Positions 17,740-28,656 are shown, numbered from the stretch's first letter. The stretch: DNA of 64,000 nt from Inhella crocodyli (GCF_004004565.1 NZ_SACM01000003.1:1-64000), one strand, 5' to 3'. Translations and numbers: made by a program. The notes: a model not told the origin generated them from the sequence alone.

Positions 17740-18795
17740 ATGGCCATCCAGACCGACGATTTCGCCAGCGCGCCGCGCCTGGTGTCTGCCGCACCCGCGT
17801 CCCCCAAAGAAGAGGCCTTGGAGCGCGCCTTGCGCCCCAAGCGCTTGGACGACTATGTCGGCCAGGCCAAGGTGCGCGAACAACTCGACATCTTCGTGGG
17901 GGCGGCACGGAAGCGGCAAGAATCGCTGGACCACGTGCTGCTCTTCGGGCCTCCGGGTCTGGGCAAGACCACCTTGTCGCACATCATCGCCACCGAGTTG
18001 GGCGTGCGCCTGCACCAAACCTCGGGGCCCGTGCTGGAAAAGCCGCGCGACCTGGCCGCCATCTTGACCAGCCTTGAGCGCAACGACGTTCTCTTCATCG
18101 ACGAAATCCATCGACTGTCGCCGGTGGTGGAAGAGATCCTGTACCCGGCGCTGGAAGACTTCCAGATCGACATCTTGATCGGCGAAGGCCCGGCGGCCCG
18201 CTCCATCAAGTTGGACCTGCAGCCCTTCACCTTGGTGGGTGCCACCACGCGCGCCGGCATGTTGACCAACCCCTTGCGCGACCGGTTTGGCATCACGGCG
18301 CGTCTGGAGTTCTACAGCGCCGATGAACTGCAGCGCATCGTGCGCCGCTCCGCCCAACTGCTGAATGCGCCGATCGACGACGAAGGCGCGCTCGAAGTGG
18401 CGCGCCGGGCCCGCGGCACGCCGCGCATCGCCAACCGCTTGCTCCGTCGCGTGCGCGACTGGGCAGAGGTCAAGGGCGACGGGCGCATCACGCAAGACGC
18501 CGCATCCCAAGCCCTGGCCTTGCTGGACGTGGACCCCAAGGGCTTCGACTTGATGGACCGCAAGCTCTTGGACGCTTTGGTGCACCGCTTCGATGGCGGC
18601 CCCGTGGGCCTGGACAACCTGGCAGCGGCGATTGGCGAGGCGAGCGACACGATCGAAGACGTGATCGAGCCTTACTTGATTCAGCAAGGCTTCTTGCATC
18701 GCACGCCCCGCGGCCGATTGGCAACCCTCGCCACTTATCGGCACCTGGGCCTGACGCCGCCCCAACGCGACGGGGACCTGTTCGCCGCCCCTTGA
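17740..18795 (+). CDS. ruvB: Holliday junction branch migration motor RuvB
   Basis: RuvB is the AAA+ motor that drives branch migration with RuvA. Walker A is GPPGLGKT (70-77), Walker B is DEIH (121-124), sensor 1 is GATTRAG and the arginine finger lies in PLRDRFGI. A winged-helix C-terminus ends the 351-residue protein (LQTPRG-type segment [10 protein letters not shown]). The bidirectional terminator at 18847-18870 lies 50 bp downstream. Confidence 0.98.
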   Translation: MAIQTDDFASAPRLVSAAPASPKEEALERALRPKRLDDYVGQAKVREQLDIFVGAARKRQESLDHVLLFGPPGLGKTTLSHIIATELGVRLHQTSGPVLEKPRDLAAILTSLERNDVLFIDEIHRLSPVVEEILYPALEDFQIDILIGEGPAARSIKLDLQPFTLVGATTRAGMLTNPLRDRFGITARLEFYSADELQRIVRRSAQLLNAPIDDEGALEVARRARGTPRIANRLLRRVRDWAEVKGDGRITQDAASQALALLDVDPKGFDLMDRKLLDALVHRFDGGPVGLDNLAAAIGEASDTIEDVIEPYLIQQGFLHRTPRGRLATLATYRHLGLTPPQRDGDLFAAP

Positions 18796-18846
18796 CGCAG
18801 GCCTGGCACCGCCAGGCCGAGCGATTCAACCGCGGAGCCCCAAAAC

Positions 18847-18870
18847 AAAAGCGGCCCGAAGGCCGCTTTT
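18847..18870. terminator. Bidirectional terminator between ruvB and the porin gene
   Basis: A perfect 10-bp stem (18847-18856 with 18861-18870, AAAAGCGGCC/GGCCGCTTTT) closes on a CGAA tetraloop, with A and T runs at the two ends. Two convergent genes flank it, so it should stop both transcripts. Confidence 0.9.
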
Positions 18871-18891
18871 GGGATTCTGGTCGGAGACCGA

Positions 18892-19827
18892 TCAGAAGTT
18901 GTGACGGACGCCGAAGGCCAGCGACGAGAACTCTCCGACGTTCGAACGGTCGCGGTTCAGGTCACGGTCGGTGTAGTAACCGTACAGCTTGGTGCGCTTG
19001 CTCAGGTTGTAGTTGTAGCCCAAGGTCATTTGCTCGCCGTAGCTGGCGCGCGCGACGTTCAGGTGGAACTCCGAAGCGCCCATCGTGTACATGGCGGCCA
19101 AGCGGGCGGCCTTGTACTTGCCCGACACCGGCGCCACACCGGCGCTGTAGTTCTTGGCCTGGTTGTAGTACGCGCCGAAGGTGAACGCGCCCATTTCGTA
19201 CAGTGCGCGCACAGCCCACTGGCTGTTGTTGCCCTGGTCGGCCAGACCGGCGCCCAGGTGCAGGGGGCCCATGTCGTAGTTGGCCGCGAAGTCGTAGGCG
19301 CGCTTGGCGGTGCCTTCGCCCATCGAGGTCGACATGCTGGCGCTGAAGCCGCCGAAGGTGGGGGTGAAGTAACCCACCTTGTTGTTCTTCACCCAGGGAC
19401 CGAACGCGTACAGCGCGTCTTCCGAGCTGCCCGTGTCGTGGTTGTGCATGCTGATGTAGTCAGCGGTGGCGAAGTACGACTCGGGCGTGAAGCTGCCCAG
19501 GCGCACGGCGCCGAAGTTGCCGGCCAGCTGAACCCAAGCCTCGCGACCCCAGAAGGTCGTGCCGCCGGTCGAAGCGCCGGTGTCCGAGTTCAGGCCGTGC
19601 TCGAGGTTGAAGCTGGCCTTCAGGCCGCCACCGATGTCTTCCAGGCCCTTGAAGCCAATGCGCGAGGCGTTGTTGGCCACGACCCACTTGCGACCCAGGT
19701 TGTTGTCCTTCTGGGATTCGACGGTGGTGTTCAGGCGGCCGTACAGGGTGACCGAGCTTTGGGCGAACGCCGGCGCAGCGACAGCAGCAGCAACCAGGGC
19801 GAGGGCGGACAGAGTGAATTTCTTCAT
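18892..19827 (-). CDS. Gram-negative porin (Omp32-like trimeric porin)
   Basis: A 311-residue outer-membrane porin of the betaproteobacterial type. It has a signal peptide (MKKFTLSALALVAAAVAAPAFAQ), then the usual first strand SSVTLYGRLNTTVE. Alternating beta strands follow, and the C-terminal signature ends in Phe (LAFGVRHNF), recognised by the Bam machinery. ATG 19827 gives the correct signal peptide; an earlier ATG at 19875 does not. A good -10 hexamer (TATACT, minus strand, 19901-19906) lies about 75 bp upstream, without a clear -35. Confidence 0.95.
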   Translation of the reverse strand: MKKFTLSALALVAAAVAAPAFAQSSVTLYGRLNTTVESQKDNNLGRKWVVANNASRIGFKGLEDIGGGLKASFNLEHGLNSDTGASTGGTTFWGREAWVQLAGNFGAVRLGSFTPESYFATADYISMHNHDTGSSEDALYAFGPWVKNNKVGYFTPTFGGFSASMSTSMGEGTAKRAYDFAANYDMGPLHLGAGLADQGNNSQWAVRALYEMGAFTFGAYYNQAKNYSAGVAPVSGKYKAARLAAMYTMGASEFHLNVARASYGEQMTLGYNYNLSKRTKLYGYYTDRDLNRDRSNVGEFSSLAFGVRHNF

Positions 19828-19960
19828 CGTTGGCCTTTTGAATTGGGTTTCAAGGTGGCCCAGGGGCAAGTGCACCTAAGAGCCGGTTCAGGGTCGAGCC
19901 AGTATAGGCAGCGGGTTTCTGACAACCCCCCGGGCGACGCGAATTTGCAACATCGCGACC

Positions 19961-20263
19961 TCACGCTGGCAGCCACACCACGTCGACGCCCTGGGCTTGG
20001 GCGCGACGGAGCAACTCGCAAACCGGCCAAGCCCGCTGCCGCAGCCCTGTGACGGGGGACTCGTCCTCGGTCTCCTCAGGGGCCGCTTCCGCCGGCGGCG
20101 GGGGCACCCATTGCGCCCAGTTGGCCAGGGCTTCGGCCAACTGGGGGCCGCGAAACACCCCTTGCGGAGCGGGTTCCCGACCCATGGCTTCGAGCAGCGC
20201 CTTGGCGTGGGCGCTCACCATCAGCACGTCCGCGCCGGCCTTGGAGCGAAACACCGTCAGCAT
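19961..20263 (-). CDS. DUF1840-family protein
   Basis: A 100-residue cytoplasmic protein whose start ([21 protein letters not shown]) and the GVF...LAEAL segment match the DUF1840 family, small proteins common in Burkholderiales with no known function. A Pro/Glu-rich linker sits in the middle and the last third is basic and helical. It overlaps the end of the HD-GYP gene by 7 nt and is probably translated with it. Confidence 0.8.
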   Translation of the reverse strand: MLTVFRSKAGADVLMVSAHAKALLEAMGREPAPQGVFRGPQLAEALANWAQWVPPPPAEAAPEETEDESPVTGLRQRAWPVCELLRRAQAQGVDVVWLPA

Positions 20264-21525
20264 GGGGCCTCGTTGCCCTGAGGCACCGGCTGGATGAAGT
20301 AGGCCAAGCGGGCGCGCGGCTTCAAGTACTGGGCGGACGCCGCAGGCAGGTCAACGGGCCGCAGGCTGCGGCGGATCCCGAGCGTGGGCTCTTCTTCGAG
20401 GTTCAAGACCAAGGCGTCGCTGGCGGGCACCTTGGGCTCGTGCACGAGCACACGGGGCTTGAGCGGCCGGACCGGATTGACGGCCACCACCAGCGCGTAG
20501 CGTTCGTCGGTCAATTGGACCGCCGAGCCCGGCGGGTAGACCCCCATCATGCGGATGAAGGCGTTGAGCAAGGTGGCGTCGTAGCGGCTGCGCCCTTGCG
20601 CAAACATCAGAGACAGGGCCTCGTGGGGCGTGTGCAAGCGCCCGCCCAAGGGCGGGTTGCACAGTCCATCGAAGCGATTGACCAGCGCCACAACCCGCGA
20701 CAGCGGATGCATGCGCTCGCCCGTGAGCTTCGTTGGGAACCCGCTGCCGTCGGTGTGCTCGTGGTGCTGCGCGATCACGGCCAAGGCGGCGGCGCTCAGT
20801 CCCATGCCTTGGGCCAGGCCCACGCCCTTGGTCACGTGCATCTGGTAGGCCGCCAGTTCCTGGGCATTGAACGCGTCGGTGCGGGCGCGGAAGCGCGCCT
20901 CCAGCTCGGCCTTGCCCACGTCGTGCAGCAGGGCCCCGGTGCCCAGCTCGATCAGTTCGTCCTGTCCCAAGCCACACGCGCTGCCCAAGAGCAGGGAAAT
21001 CAGCGTGACGTTCAAGGAGTGCGCGGTGGCGCGGTCACCGGCCGCCTCGGTCAGCAGGCGCAGGTTCATGTCGCCCATGCCCAGCATCTTGGTCACCAAG
21101 CTGCTGGACAGGGCGCGGGCTTGTTCGCCAGTGGCCTTGGCGTTGCGGGTGGCCGTGGCCAGCATGTCGGTGGCGGCGCGGGCGGCCTCGCCGTACTGGG
21201 CCTCGCACAAGGCCAGTGCTTCGCGCTGCAGGCGCAAGGCCTCGCGCCGCGCTTGGGCGATTTGCTGGGCGGGGTCGACCGGGCTGGCCTCGGTCGGCTC
21301 GGTCGCTGGGGCCGGCACTTCCGTGGCTGGCGCGGCCGGCGCCTCGCTCAATTCGGGCGACCACCGAACCTGCTTCAGCCCCAGCTTGCGCAGCACCACG
21401 AGTTGGTCCTCGGAGGTGATGCGGAAGCTCGACAGGGGGAACGGGTGCCGCATCCAGCCCACGTCCAGGTGAATGAACATGCCCACCCGAAGGTCGGCGA
21501 TGTCGATGCGTTCGTCTGCGGCCAT
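20257..21525 (-). CDS. HD-GYP domain protein with N-terminal DUF3391
   Basis: The 422-residue protein begins with a DUF3391-like domain ([23 protein letters not shown]) and ends with an HD-GYP domain, the class that degrades cyclic di-GMP. The HD pair is in [14 protein letters not shown]. The GYP box is altered to [19 protein letters not shown], with Phe for Tyr. A Pro/Ala-rich linker and a helical region with AlaLeu repeats separate the domains. ATG 21525 is used; the frame extends to 21591 without conservation. Whether the altered box is active cannot be told from sequence. Confidence 0.9.
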   Translation of the reverse strand: MAADERIDIADLRVGMFIHLDVGWMRHPFPLSSFRITSEDQLVVLRKLGLKQVRWSPELSEAPAAPATEVPAPATEPTEASPVDPAQQIAQARREALRLQREALALCEAQYGEAARAATDMLATATRNAKATGEQARALSSSLVTKMLGMGDMNLRLLTEAAGDRATAHSLNVTLISLLLGSACGLGQDELIELGTGALLHDVGKAELEARFRARTDAFNAQELAAYQMHVTKGVGLAQGMGLSAAALAVIAQHHEHTDGSGFPTKLTGERMHPLSRVVALVNRFDGLCNPPLGGRLHTPHEALSLMFAQGRSRYDATLLNAFIRMMGVYPPGSAVQLTDERYALVVAVNPVRPLKPRVLVHEPKVPASDALVLNLEEEPTLGIRRSLRPVDLPAASAQYLKPRARLAYFIQPVPQGNEAPC

Positions 21526-21604
21526 GCGGTCAAATGCGGCGTTGGAGGTCGATGCTGCAGTATCCGCTCGCCCAGCACAATGGCCGGACACAGGAGAACC
21601 CCGA

Positions 21605-22807
21605 ATGTCCGTTGCCTACCTTTGTGATGCTTTGAGAACCCCCATCGGCCGCTATGGCGGTCAACTTTCGAGCGTCCGCCCCGACGATTTGGCCGCCCAA
21701 GTGCTTCGCAGCCTGCTCGCGCGCCACCCTGGTTTGGACGCCAGCCGCATCGACGACGTGATGCTGGGCTGTGCCAACCAAGCCGGCGAAGACAACCGCA
21801 ACGTGGCGCGCATGGCCGCGCTGTTGGCGGGGCTGCCACAAGAGGTGCCGGGTACCACCCTGAACCGCCTGTGCGGTTCGGGCTTGGACGCCGTGGGCCA
21901 GGCGGCCCGCGCCATCGCCGCGGGCGACGCCGAGTTGATGCTGGCCGGCGGCGTGGAGAGCATGAGCCGTGCACCCTTCGTGATGCCCAAGGCCACCGAG
22001 GCCTTCTCGCGCAGCAACGCGGTGTTCGACACCACCATCGGCTGGCGCTTCGTCAACCCCGCCATGCACGCCGCCTTCGGCACCGACTCGATGCCGGAAA
22101 CCGCCGAGAACGTGGCGAGTGACTTCGGCATTTCCCGCGAGGACCAAGACTGCTTCGCCCTGGCCAGCCAAACCAAGACCCTGGCGGCGCGCGAACGCGG
22201 CTTCTTCGACGGCGAGATCGACCCCGTGACGATCCCGCAGAAGAAGGGCGAGGCCCTGGTGGTGCGGCACGACGAGCACCCGCGCGCCACCTCGCTGGAG
22301 GCGCTGGCGAAGCTCAAGCCCATCGTGCGCCCGGGCGGCACGGTGACGGCGGGCAACGCCTCGGGGGTGAACGACGGCGCCTGCGCGCTGTTGCTCGCCA
22401 GCGAAGCCGCGGCCAAGGCCCACGGCCTGACGCCGCGCGCCCGCGTGCTGGGCTTGGCCGCCGCCGGCGTGCCGCCGCGGGTGATGGGCATCGGCCCCGT
22501 GCCGGCCGTGCAGCGCTTGCTGGCGCGCCTGCGGCTGACGCTGGCCGACTTCGACGTCATCGAACTCAACGAGGCCTTTGCCGCCCAGGGCTTGGCCGTG
22601 CTTCGCCAACTGGGCGTGGCCGACGACGACGCCCGCGTCAACCCCAACGGCGGCGCCATCGCCCTGGGCCACCCGCTGGGCATGAGCGGCGCGCGCTTGG
22701 TGACGACCGCACTGCGGCAGCTCGAAGCCACGGGCGGCCGGCGCGCGCTGTGCACGATGTGCGTGGGCGTGGGCCAGGGCATCGCGCTGGCGATCGAGCG
22801 GGTGTGA
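21605..22807 (+). CDS. pcaF: 3-oxoadipyl-CoA thiolase (PcaF/PaaJ type)
   Basis: A 400-residue thiolase that cleaves a 3-oxoacyl-CoA. The catalytic Cys90 is in [11 protein letters not shown], His356 in [10 protein letters not shown] and Cys386 in CVGVGQG. The N-terminus ([19 protein letters not shown]) and TIGWRFVNP with [12 protein letters not shown] closely follow PaaJ/PcaF, the enzymes that release acetyl- and succinyl-CoA in phenylacetate and beta-ketoadipate catabolism. PaaH and an enoyl-CoA hydratase are encoded on the opposite strand nearby. The glycerate kinase gene starts 4 bp downstream. Confidence 0.9.
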   Translation: MSVAYLCDALRTPIGRYGGQLSSVRPDDLAAQVLRSLLARHPGLDASRIDDVMLGCANQAGEDNRNVARMAALLAGLPQEVPGTTLNRLCGSGLDAVGQAARAIAAGDAELMLAGGVESMSRAPFVMPKATEAFSRSNAVFDTTIGWRFVNPAMHAAFGTDSMPETAENVASDFGISREDQDCFALASQTKTLAARERGFFDGEIDPVTIPQKKGEALVVRHDEHPRATSLEALAKLKPIVRPGGTVTAGNASGVNDGACALLLASEAAAKAHGLTPRARVLGLAAAGVPPRVMGIGPVPAVQRLLARLRLTLADFDVIELNEAFAAQGLAVLRQLGVADDDARVNPNGGAIALGHPLGMSGARLVTTALRQLEATGGRRALCTMCVGVGQGIALAIERV

Positions 22808-22811
22808 GGGC

Positions 22812-24101
22812 ATGACGCCTGCCGAGGGCCTGCGCGCGCTGTTCGACGCCGCGGTGGCCTCGGCCCAACCGGCGCGCGTGCTGCCCGCCCACCTGCCCCC
22901 GCCACCGCGCGGCACCACCGTGGTGCTGGGCCTGGGCAAGGCGGCGGCCGGCATGGGCGCGGCGGTGGAAGCCACCTGGCCCGAAGCGGCGCCGCTGCGC
23001 GGCGTGCTGGTGGCCCCCCACGGGACGCCCGATCCCGGCCTGCGACGACTGACCCTGCGCCACGCCAGGCACCCGCGACCGGACGCGCACAGCGTGGCCG
23101 CCGCGCGAGCGCTGTTGGGCGCGACGGCCGGCTTGGGCGCCGACGACCTCGTGCTGGTGCTGCTGTCCGGCGGCGCCTCCAGCCTGGCCACCCTGCCTTT
23201 GCCCGGCCTGACGCTGGAGGACTTGGTGGCCCTCAACGGCCACCTGCTGGCCAGCGGCGCGCCGATTGACGCGATGAACACCTTGCGCAAGCACCTGTGC
23301 GGGATCAAAGGCGGGCGCCTGGCGCTGGCTTGCGGACCCGCCGTGCCGGTGGTCACTTTGGCGATTTCCGACGTGCCGGGCGACGCGCTGGACCTGATCG
23401 GCTCCGGCCCCTCGGTGGCCGACCCCAGCCGCTGCGCCGACGCCTTGGCGGTGTCCGCGCGCTGGGGCATCGACTTGCCCGAGCCAGCGCGGGTGGCGCT
23501 GCAAACCGGCGCCTGGGAGACGCCGAAGCGCTTGCCGCCCCAGCACCGCGCGGTGGTCGTCGCCTCCCCGGCCCTGGCCCTGGCGGCAGCCGCGCAAAGG
23601 GCCCACCGCTTGGGATGGGACGTCCGACTGGGCAGCGACCGGCTGGAGGGCGAAGCCCGCACCCTCGGCGCACAGCTGGCGCGCGAGGCCCTGGCCGGCG
23701 AGGTGGGGCGACCCACCGTGTTTCTGAGCGGCGGCGAGGCCACCGTCACCCTGGGCGACACCACCCCCGGCCAGGGCGGCCGCGCGGCCGAGACCCTGCT
23801 GGCCGCCGCCCTGACCGCGGAAGGGCGCACGCTGCACGGGCTGATGGCCGACACCGACGGCCTCGACGGCACGGGGCCGGCGGCAGGAGCGGCCTTCGGC
23901 CCCGACAGCCTCGCCGTGGCGCGCCAGCGGGGCGACGTGCCCGAAGCGGCACTGGTCGCGCACGACGCCGGCGGCTTCTGGGCGCGGCAGGGCCTGGCGC
24001 TGGTGACCGGCCCGACCGGCACCAACGTCAACGACTTCCGTGCCCTGCTGCGCTGGCCGACTTCAGCCGATCAAGCCGTCGATCGAGCAGGCGATCAATA
24101 G
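22812..24101 (+). CDS. Glycerate 2-kinase, MOFRL/TtuD type
   Basis: A 429-residue kinase of the DUF4147/MOFRL family that phosphorylates glycerate at O2. The N-terminal domain has VVLGLGKAAAGMG, LLSGGASSLATLP, MNTLRKHLCGIKGG and SDVPGD. The C-terminal MOFRL domain has SGGEATVTLGD and GRAAETLLAAAL. The link to the thiolase upstream (4 bp gap) is by position only; glycerate entry and thiolysis are not in the same pathway. The stop overlaps the paaH stop by 7 nt on the other strand. Confidence 0.9.
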   Translation: MTPAEGLRALFDAAVASAQPARVLPAHLPPPPRGTTVVLGLGKAAAGMGAAVEATWPEAAPLRGVLVAPHGTPDPGLRRLTLRHARHPRPDAHSVAAARALLGATAGLGADDLVLVLLSGGASSLATLPLPGLTLEDLVALNGHLLASGAPIDAMNTLRKHLCGIKGGRLALACGPAVPVVTLAISDVPGDALDLIGSGPSVADPSRCADALAVSARWGIDLPEPARVALQTGAWETPKRLPPQHRAVVVASPALALAAAAQRAHRLGWDVRLGSDRLEGEARTLGAQLAREALAGEVGRPTVFLSGGEATVTLGDTTPGQGGRAAETLLAAALTAEGRTLHGLMADTDGLDGTGPAAGAAFGPDSLAVARQRGDVPEAALVAHDAGGFWARQGLALVTGPTGTNVNDFRALLRWPTSADQAVDRAGDQ

Positions 24102-25570
24102 GTCGCCGCGCGCAGCGGCGGGCTGACGCGGTAGCGCTCGCTGCGCGTGTGGGCCCACAGGCGGTCCAGCAAGGCCACGATCGGTGGCTCGCCCAACTCG
24201 GCGCGCCATTCGAAGGGCCCGGCCGGGTAGTTCACGCCCAGCTTCATGGCCGTGTCGGCCGCCGCCTCGTCGCACACGCCCTGCCACACGGCATCGCTGG
24301 CCTCGTTGACGAGCATGGCCAGGGTGCGGGCCACGACCAGGCCGGGCGTGTCGCGCAGCGGCACAGCCCGCAGGCCGGCGGTGGCCAGCGCGTCGGCCGC
24401 GGCGCGTCGGACGCCGTCTTGCACGTGGCGGCCGTGGGCGATGGCCAGCGCGGCCCCCTGGGCTTGGCTGGGCAGCAGCCAATCGATCACCGCCAAGGGG
24501 TTGCCGTGGTTGGCGCCCAGCTCGGCGGCCGTGCGGCCGTCGGTGACGACCAAGTCGATGGCGCCGGCACCCACGGCCAGGCCTGCCCACTCGGCCTCGG
24601 GGTCGCGGCGCACACCGGGCAGGCGGGCGGCCAGTGCATCCACGGTGGCCCCGCGGCCGCGCAGCACCAGGGCAGGCGCCTGAGCCGGTGCTGTCGGCGC
24701 AGGCAGCTTGGCCGGCTCACCTTCATAAAAACCTTTGCCCACCTTGCGGCCCAGGCGGCCGCCATCCACCAAAGCCTGCTGCACGAGGCTGGGCTGGTAG
24801 CGGCGGTCGCCGAAGTTGGCCTCCCACACGCTGCGGGTCACCAGGTTGTTGGTGTCGTGGCCGATCAGGTCCATCAGCTCGCACGGGCCCATGCGGAAGC
24901 CCGCGGCGCGCAGGCAGGCGTCCAGCTCGGCGGGCGTGCCGGCCCGCTCTTGCAGCAGGGCCAGGGTCTCGGCGTAGTACGGGCGGGCGATGCGGTTGAC
25001 GATGAAGCCCGGCGTGCTGGCTGCATGCACCGGCGTCTTGCCCCAGGCGCGGGCCAGGGCCTCGGTGGCCTGGGCGATGGCGGGTGCCGTTTCGGCGCCG
25101 CTCACCACCTCCACCAGCTTCATCAGCGGCACCGGGTTGAAGAAATGCATGCCCACCAGGCGCTCGGGCCGGGCCAGGCCGTTGGCCAGCGCGGTGATGC
25201 TGATGGACGAGGTGTTGCTGGCCAGGATGGCCTCGGGCGGCAGCAAAGCGTCCAGCTCGCGCAGCAGCGCGCGCTTGGGCTCTAGCAGCTCGACGATGGC
25301 CTCGATCACGCAGCCGCAATCGGCCAAGTCGGCCGGGCTGCGCGCCACGCCCAGGCGGGCCAAGGCTTGCTCGCGCAGCTCGCTGCTGAGCTTGCCCTTG
25401 GTCACCAAGCCGGCCAGGGTGTCGCCCAGCTTGGTGATGGCGGCCTCGGCCGCGCCCTCGCGGGCGTCCAGCAGGCGCACGGGGTGACCTGCCAGGGCCG
25501 CGATTTGGGCGATGCCGATGCCCATGACGCCGGCGCCGACGACGCCGATGGTGGGAAGGGGGGTGCTCAT
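24095..25570 (-). CDS. paaH: 3-hydroxyacyl-CoA dehydrogenase PaaH/PaaC type
   Basis: A 491-residue NAD-dependent dehydrogenase with Rossmann motif VVGAGVMGIGIA, catalytic His in GMHFFNPVPLMKLVEVV and the Asn-containing TPGFIVNRIARPYY. Two C-terminal helical 3HCDH domains follow (MGPCELMDLIGHD and MKLGVNYPAGPFEW), an arrangement typical of PaaH in phenylacetate catabolism. A Pro/Ala linker lies near residue 290. It overlaps the enoyl-CoA hydratase gene by 4 nt and is probably the last gene of the MerR-controlled operon. Confidence 0.9.
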   Translation of the reverse strand: MSTPLPTIGVVGAGVMGIGIAQIAALAGHPVRLLDAREGAAEAAITKLGDTLAGLVTKGKLSSELREQALARLGVARSPADLADCGCVIEAIVELLEPKRALLRELDALLPPEAILASNTSSISITALANGLARPERLVGMHFFNPVPLMKLVEVVSGAETAPAIAQATEALARAWGKTPVHAASTPGFIVNRIARPYYAETLALLQERAGTPAELDACLRAAGFRMGPCELMDLIGHDTNNLVTRSVWEANFGDRRYQPSLVQQALVDGGRLGRKVGKGFYEGEPAKLPAPTAPAQAPALVLRGRGATVDALAARLPGVRRDPEAEWAGLAVGAGAIDLVVTDGRTAAELGANHGNPLAVIDWLLPSQAQGAALAIAHGRHVQDGVRRAAADALATAGLRAVPLRDTPGLVVARTLAMLVNEASDAVWQGVCDEAAADTAMKLGVNYPAGPFEWRAELGEPPIVALLDRLWAHTRSERYRVSPPLRAATY

Positions 25571-26361
25571 GCTCGGCTCCAGGCAGGGGCGCGTTTCTCG
25601 ACAAAGGCAGCAAAGCCCTCGCGCGCTTCGGGCGTGCTGCGCACGCGGGCGATGGTGGCGGCGGTCAGCGCTTGGGCCTCGGGCCCCAGGTCGCCCGGCG
25701 TGAGCTGCGCGAACAGGGCCTTGATCTCGGCCTGCGCGCGCGGGCCGCTGGCCAGCAGTTCGGTGACCGTGGTGGCCACGGCGGCGTCCAGAACTTCAGC
25801 CGACACCACCTGCTGCACCAGGCCCAGGGCCAGGGCCTCGGCGGCGCTCACGCGGTGCGCCATCAGCGCCAGGCGCTGCGCCTGCCGGGCGCCGGCGGCG
25901 CGGATCACGTAAGGGCCGATGACCGCCGGCAGGATGCCGAAGCGCGCCTCGCTCACCGCGAACTGCGTGCCTTCGGCGGCGATGGCGATGTCACACGCAC
26001 AGGCCAGGCCCACGCCGCCGCCCAAGGCCAGGCCCTGCACCCGGGCCACGGTGGGTTTGGGGCATTGCGCGATGGCGGCCAGCATGGCGGCGAAGCGTTG
26101 CGCGTCCTGCAGGTTGTCGGCTTCCGACGCGGCGGCGGCGCGGCGCATCCAGCCGATGTCGGCCCCGGCGCTGAAGGACTTGCCGGCACCGGCCAGCACG
26201 ATCACGCGCACCGCGTCGTCGGCGGCCAGGGCGGTGAAGGCGGCGTGCAGCTGCTGGATCAGCGACTCGTCAAAAGCGTTGTGGCGCTCGGGGCGCGCCA
26301 TGGTGACCGTGGCGACGCCGCGGGCGTCGGTGGTCACAGTGAGGGTGTCGTGCGGTTCCAT
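25567..26361 (-). CDS. Enoyl-CoA hydratase, methylglutaconyl-CoA hydratase (LiuC)-like
   Basis: A 264-residue crotonase-fold enzyme. The oxyanion-hole segments are AGKSFSAGADIGWM and GLALGGGVGLACACDIAIA, and the SEARFGILPAVIGPYV stretch resembles LiuC-like methylglutaconyl-CoA hydratases. PaaF/PaaG-type hydratases share much of this, so the substrate is not certain. It lies 48 bp after iorB and overlaps paaH by 4 nt, which suggests a shared transcript and a beta-oxidation-like step. Confidence 0.85.
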   Translation of the reverse strand: MEPHDTLTVTTDARGVATVTMARPERHNAFDESLIQQLHAAFTALAADDAVRVIVLAGAGKSFSAGADIGWMRRAAAASEADNLQDAQRFAAMLAAIAQCPKPTVARVQGLALGGGVGLACACDIAIAAEGTQFAVSEARFGILPAVIGPYVIRAAGARQAQRLALMAHRVSAAEALALGLVQQVVSAEVLDAAVATTVTELLASGPRAQAEIKALFAQLTPGDLGPEAQALTAATIARVRSTPEAREGFAAFVEKRAPAWSRA

Positions 26362-26409
26362 GGCGGGGAGTGTCCCGCAGGGCGGCGCCGCCCCCGCAGC
26401 GCCGCCAGC

Positions 26410-28656
26410 TCAAGCGAGCCGGATGGGCAGCCGCCTCACCGCCTTCCCCGTCAGCGCCAGCAAAGCGTTGCACACCGCCGGCGCGATCGGCGGCGTGGCG
26501 GGTTCGCCCACGCCGCCGGGCGGGGCGGCGGAGGGGACGAGGTGCACGTCGATGACTGGCATCTCCGCCATCGACAACAGCGGCTGCTGGGGGAAGTTGC
26601 GCTGCTGCACGGCACCGCCCTCGACCGTGATCTCGCCGTAGAGCGCCGCCGTCAAACCAAAGACGATGCCGGACTGCATCTGGGCCACGACGGTGTCGGG
26701 GTTGACCACCGTGCCGCAGTCGATGGCGCAGACCACGCGGTGGACCTTGGGCACGCCGTTGACGACGGACACCTCGGCCACTTGCGCGCACACCGAGCCA
26801 AAGCTCTCGTGCAGGGCGATGCCGCGGGCGCGGCCGGCGGGCAGGGGCGTGGTGCCCCAGCCGGCCTTTTCGGCGGCCAGGCGCAGCACAGCGCGGTGCT
26901 TGGGGGCCTGGGCCAGCAACTCGTCGCGGTAGCGGAAGGGGTCTTGCTTCGCGGCTTGGGCCAACTCGTCCAAGAAGCACTCGGTGAAGTAGGCGTTCAG
27001 GCTGTGGCCCACGCTGCGCCAGCTGCCCACGGGCAGGCCCAGGGGCACGCGAAGCTGCGCGGCGCGCAGGTTCGGGATGGCGTAGGGCAGTTCGAAGGCG
27101 CCTTCCAGGTGATTCTTGTCGGGCGTGTCGGCCGCCATGCCGGGCAGCAGGCGGTCGGTGGTGTCAAAGCCCAGGCTGGGGCCGGCCAGGCGGTGGTGCC
27201 AGGCGCTCGGCTTGCCGTCGTCGCCCAGGGCGGCTTCGAAGCGGCTGATGCCCATGGGGCGGTAGACGCCGTGGGTGAAGTCCTCTTCGCGGCTCCACAG
27301 CAGCTTGACGGGCTTGCCCTGGGTGCGCAGGGCGATGGCCACGGCCTGCTCGACGACGTCGGTTTCCAGGCGCCGGCCGAAGCCGCCGCCGAGGTAGGGC
27401 ACGTGCACCTCGACAGCGTCCATGGCCACGTCGGCCACTTGCGAGGCCTTCCAGCGCGCGAGGCTGGCCACTTGGGTGGGCGCCCAGACGGTGACCTTGC
27501 CGTCCTTGACCTGCGCCGTGGCGTTCATCGGCTCCAGCGGCGCGTGGGCCAGGAAGGGCACCTCGTACTCGGCGCGCAGCACGTTCGGCGCCTTGGCCAG
27601 GGCCTCGCGGGCGTCGCCTTGGTCGCGGAAGGCAAAACCTTGCTTTTGGTCGAGCGCGCGGTGCAGGGTGGCGCGCATGTCGGCCGTGCGCAGGCCGCTG
27701 CGGGGGCCGTTCCAGAACTGGGGCGGCTGCGCCTTGAGCGCGGCCTCGGCGCGCCACCAGCGGTCGGCCACCACCACGGCGGTGTGCCCGTCCAGCACGA
27801 AGGCGTCGAGCACGCCGGGCATCGCCTTGGCGGCGCCGGTGTCCCACTGCGTGACGCGGCCGCCCACGGCCGGGGCTTGGCGCAGCGCGGCGTAGACCAT
27901 GCCGGGCTGCTGGATGTCGATGCCGAACACGGCGCTGCCGTTGACCTTGGCGGGCAGGTCCACGCGGGGCATGGGCTTGCCGATGAAGCGCCATTGCTCG
28001 GGCTTCTTGAGGGGCACGTCCTGGGGCGGCGTGAGCTGGGCGGCCTCGGCCACCAGCTCGCGGTAGGCCAGGCGTTGGTCGCCTCGCAGCACGGCGCCGC
28101 CTTCGGTGCGCAGTTCGCTCACCGCCACCTTCCAACGCGCAGCGGCGGCTTGCAGCAGCAGCTGGCGGGCGGTGGCGCCGGCCAGGCGCATGGGGCCCCA
28201 GGCGTCGCGCACGCTGCTGCTGCCGCCGGTGACCTGCAGGCCCAGCGTGTACCCCAAGCGCTGCGCGGCGCCGCGCACGAAGCGCGCGGTGGCCGACTCG
28301 TCGTCCATGCCCACGGGCACGACGTTGAGCAGCAGCGCGGCGTTGGCGTACACCGGACGCACCGGGGCGCTGACGGCGCGCACCTGGGCCCAGTCGGCGT
28401 CCAGTTCGTCGGCCACCAGCATGGCCAACGCGGTGTGCACGCCCTGGCCCATCTCGGCGCGCGGCAGGGCCACGTTGACATGGCCTTCGGCGTCGATTTG
28501 CACCCAGGCGTTCAGGGCCACGGCGCCTTCTTTCGGCGGCCAAGCGTCGGCCTTGCCCAGGCGACTGGCGTCCGAAGGCGGGCGCAGGCCCACGCCGACC
28601 AAGAGGCCGCCACCGGCCAGAACGCCGGCAGTGATGAGGAAGCCGCGGCGCTTCAT
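26410..28656 (-). CDS. iorB: Molybdenum hydroxylase large subunit, isoquinoline 1-oxidoreductase (IorB) type
   Basis: A 748-residue molybdopterin-binding subunit of the xanthine dehydrogenase family. It has a twin-arginine signal ([16 protein letters not shown]), so it is probably exported with its iron-sulfur partner. The catalytic Glu is Glu718 in [10 protein letters not shown], and the cofactor-binding segments include [11 protein letters not shown] and [12 protein letters not shown]. IorB enzymes hydroxylate N-heterocycles such as isoquinoline, but relatives accept aldehydes or other heterocycles. ATG 28656 overlaps the TGA of iorA (ATGA). Confidence 0.9.
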   Translation of the reverse strand: MKRRGFLITAGVLAGGGLLVGVGLRPPSDASRLGKADAWPPKEGAVALNAWVQIDAEGHVNVALPRAEMGQGVHTALAMLVADELDADWAQVRAVSAPVRPVYANAALLLNVVPVGMDDESATARFVRGAAQRLGYTLGLQVTGGSSSVRDAWGPMRLAGATARQLLLQAAAARWKVAVSELRTEGGAVLRGDQRLAYRELVAEAAQLTPPQDVPLKKPEQWRFIGKPMPRVDLPAKVNGSAVFGIDIQQPGMVYAALRQAPAVGGRVTQWDTGAAKAMPGVLDAFVLDGHTAVVVADRWWRAEAALKAQPPQFWNGPRSGLRTADMRATLHRALDQKQGFAFRDQGDAREALAKAPNVLRAEYEVPFLAHAPLEPMNATAQVKDGKVTVWAPTQVASLARWKASQVADVAMDAVEVHVPYLGGGFGRRLETDVVEQAVAIALRTQGKPVKLLWSREEDFTHGVYRPMGISRFEAALGDDGKPSAWHHRLAGPSLGFDTTDRLLPGMAADTPDKNHLEGAFELPYAIPNLRAAQLRVPLGLPVGSWRSVGHSLNAYFTECFLDELAQAAKQDPFRYRDELLAQAPKHRAVLRLAAEKAGWGTTPLPAGRARGIALHESFGSVCAQVAEVSVVNGVPKVHRVVCAIDCGTVVNPDTVVAQMQSGIVFGLTAALYGEITVEGGAVQQRNFPQQPLLSMAEMPVIDVHLVPSAAPPGGVGEPATPPIAPAVCNALLALTGKAVRRLPIRLA

